From: Candidatus Margulisiibacteriota bacterium
Lineage (GTDB): Bacteria; Margulisbacteria; WOR-1; O2-12-FULL-45-9; XYB2-FULL-48-7
Direction: 5' to 3'
NCBI GenBank assembly: GCA_018822365.1
Contig: JAHJKL010000086.1
Span: 1 to 33,998, forward strand
Length of the DNA stretch: 33,998 nucleotides
Shown here: positions 33,401 through 33,998 of the stretch, piece by piece
How positions within the stretch are numbered: position 1 is the first letter of the stretch
How the letters are laid out: each line of letters starts with the position of its first letter
Program-made: the position numbers and the translations under genes
Notes under the pieces: model-generated
Seen by the model: the letters and a program-made list of their open reading frames with translations, nothing else
What the model was told of the DNA's origin: nothing
Databases searched by the model: none

Positions 33401-33986
33401 GGGAGCAAACATCCTTAAGGAATTTTCGATTTATCACAAAGAACAACGGGAAGCCTTCACCCGACCGGAACCGAACCCGCAAAGTATCGCTCGCCATCAG
33501 GCCGACACCTGGCGGAACACTTTTAAAGAGATATTTGGGATCAGGCCGCCGACTTTCTTTAAACAGGAATTTACCGCCAGCTCTAACCCAAAAGTCGACC
33601 CCTATAAGCTCTGGGAAGCGATCGACACTGCTAAGGCCGGCCTGCTTGACAAACCAAGCGGCAATCCAATGGCCAACCTCAATAGTTTAATTAATGGCGA
33701 GGAAAGTGCCGACAAAAAACCAGAATTAGCTCGGATCGTTTACCTCTATAACGAACTAAAAGAAAAACTGGCCGCCAGCAAGACTCCTGGATTAGAAGGG
33801 ATTATCCGCCGCTGGAAGATCAACCGTCTGGAGACCCAAACCAGGAATAATGTCGCCACCCTGCTTAGGGAACATCGCCAGGCCGGCAGATTAGAAGCCG
33901 AACAATACGACCGGATCTGTGAACTAAATCGACTGGTCATTGAAGAAGCCTTCCCCGGCAACACGCCGCGGGAACGGTGGATCTAA
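30489..33986 (+). CDS. second giant membrane protein of unknown function (1165 residues)
   Basis: No family is recognised. ATG 30489 overlaps the previous stop as ATGA, with GGAGG seven bases upstream, so it is preferred over the in-frame TTG at 30465. Like its neighbour it begins with MSA and a basic, Pro-containing stretch. About 750 residues of mostly hydrophilic sequence come first, with a beta-rich pattern in the first 300. About six hydrophobic segments lie in 750-980, and a charged, helical tail of about 190 residues ends the protein. Around 600-670 the order IED then QRGVRW followed by membrane segments recalls processive GT2 synthases (TED and QxxRW), but spacing and motifs are imperfect. 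The membrane part sits at the opposite end from that of the 26956 protein, so the pair could be complementary subunits. Confidence 0.6.
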   Translation: MSAIRYEHIRRMGSLPFAAVKPAGSLPRLNIGGSTANLNVINWQGRSWECDSRQMGYSFLHGSEPHLHIVGMGLPDVFWQSIGSKQKEPGWAVGRFQGEPGNPQGPITWQAVSDLQVSPILWKTSSSVLSYLGHETVSGNIAACRADGKDIITTHISGDQDRRLIHINPDGWTKTHPERQQLIEQLDGISLSTDIESTSMSADRTRLLLTSKIKDRSGRPIVHEIDISWIAPSVRESMYVDIRDKKYNVRLIESDPRIDFEVLEREQVTVFHNETIRFLDYQTIRAYRDEQGVFKVTVENRPTARDPKPEPPIVLAGKTFREIRKSDAYKALPREVRRAIIKTLWETYETPNLPWSRVKSMRHRYSLQYYNYRESRIKNALETPLQEGESVVTLRVQSSARVVHLDEANGRQPGVTEVIPLPFDPTEGHPDQFRLMNFDPRPNSIDATRFVRPVDTAIAPQHLIDPYVMGTEIMAAVWPKADQLGFFGPFMLTAMAFPHGKQFTDSFMNPWFVSLFGSTSHSIFDGKRDAGRSYSLFGNAMYSAKMVGAAMVTGPNTDSASPVREGRLFPVRLPGRPPIFVKTAIPGSYIEVIEDALSSYMFMRMFGFVTETTVLTLSAGGGLDNYMNALVTQRGVRWNAGENIYSKDAWEVIYEDMIRGPVFTPGSIYYQAKTFVLRGNGVAPEATQENIDRADGLGAIKSQKAVAVAASGGTKSPVKLVIAPNQPVAKMFEPAEAREWLNVGTWYWDSGAKLVSFSMVAIAVSLGVAPLAVAGAAFFFVCLAMTMFSWPFWAAQMAKVGIAPKTIISVFPKHLFWGNLSMHTTVKANFDMGRLGVGRFRISDRSLGNRVPLRDKRTSFWVGIVLPSTAGTLLVGGALAITVAMGAVPIALAGLPFIAGWLASRFLDKWASRLLPNANQQSFAKAALRFAARNVPFALGIGASLLVLPYYAVFAIPLVTAAMAGGWSLYMGANILKEFSIYHKEQREAFTRPEPNPQSIARHQADTWRNTFKEIFGIRPPTFFKQEFTASSNPKVDPYKLWEAIDTAKAGLLDKPSGNPMANLNSLINGEESADKKPELARIVYLYNELKEKLAASKTPGLEGIIRRWKINRLETQTRNNVATLLREHRQAGRLEAEQYDRICELNRLVIEEAFPGNTPRERWI

Positions 33987-33992
33987 GGAGGG

Positions 33993-33998
33993 ATGAAA
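33993..33998 (+). CDS. possible start of a further gene, cut by the window edge
   Basis: After the stop at 33984-33986 the sequence reads GGAGGG followed by ATG AAA at the edge. The strong purine tract suggests that another gene of the same operon begins here. However, the spacing from GGAGG to this ATG is only one or two bases, so the true start may lie beyond the window. Confidence 0.3.

Overview
The window looks like a chromosome segment of a Gram-negative-type bacterium. It carries bacterial housekeeping genes (ftsH, mazG, pth, mfd), a predicted outer-membrane beta-barrel, a lipoprotein and secreted glycan-active proteins. The mix of ordinary housekeeping genes with very large, unrecognised membrane proteins suggests an uncultured lineage. 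A Margulisbacteria/WOR-1-like organism is my guess, at low confidence and not demonstrated by the sequence. There are no RNA genes, insertion sequences, CRISPR arrays or phage genes. Coding density is very high and no gene-free stretch exceeds about 125 bases.

Layout. (1) 64-504: small unknown gene on +. (2) 507-4032, on -: mazG, ftsH and a stand-alone glutamate formiminotransferase. (3) 4132-7346, on +: a membrane-anchored protein with a transglutaminase-like core, then three small translationally coupled unknown genes. (4) 7330-17442, on -: a long gene string running from a small unknown protein through a GH26 lipoprotein, two CUT1-type ABC sugar permeases, a secreted GH26-CBM9 protein, a secreted CBM11-like protein and a beta-barrel protein, ending in pth and mfd. 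(5) 17566 to the right edge, on +: a GT35 glucan-phosphorylase-like protein, a UDP-sugar-pyrophosphorylase-like enzyme fused to a response-regulator receiver domain, a histidine kinase, two GlgC/GlmU-type nucleotidyltransferases with left-handed beta-helix ends, and two membrane proteins of about 1,170 residues each with no recognisable family.

The most striking features are two. First, region 5 looks like a sugar-1-phosphate / nucleotide-sugar system wired directly to a two-component phosphorelay. The receiver domain is fused to the enzyme rather than to a DNA-binding domain, and the next gene encodes the likely kinase. Phosphorylase, three nucleotidyltransferases and the giant membrane proteins could together make or remodel a surface or storage glycan; that assembly is inference. 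Second, six upstream regions (genes at 64, 4132, 6350, 17566, 19750 and 26956) share a bipartite element, (G/C)AA(A/G)T-N16/17-CGATAWATAW in its best form, placed 30-41 bases before the start codon. It closely resembles the sigma-28 (FliA/SigD) promoter consensus. This ties the first small gene, the transglutaminase-like locus and the glycan cluster into one putative regulon. In contrast, mazG, ftsH and the 17442 gene have sigma-70-type -10 boxes only 6-8 bases before ATG, implying leaderless or nearly leaderless transcripts.
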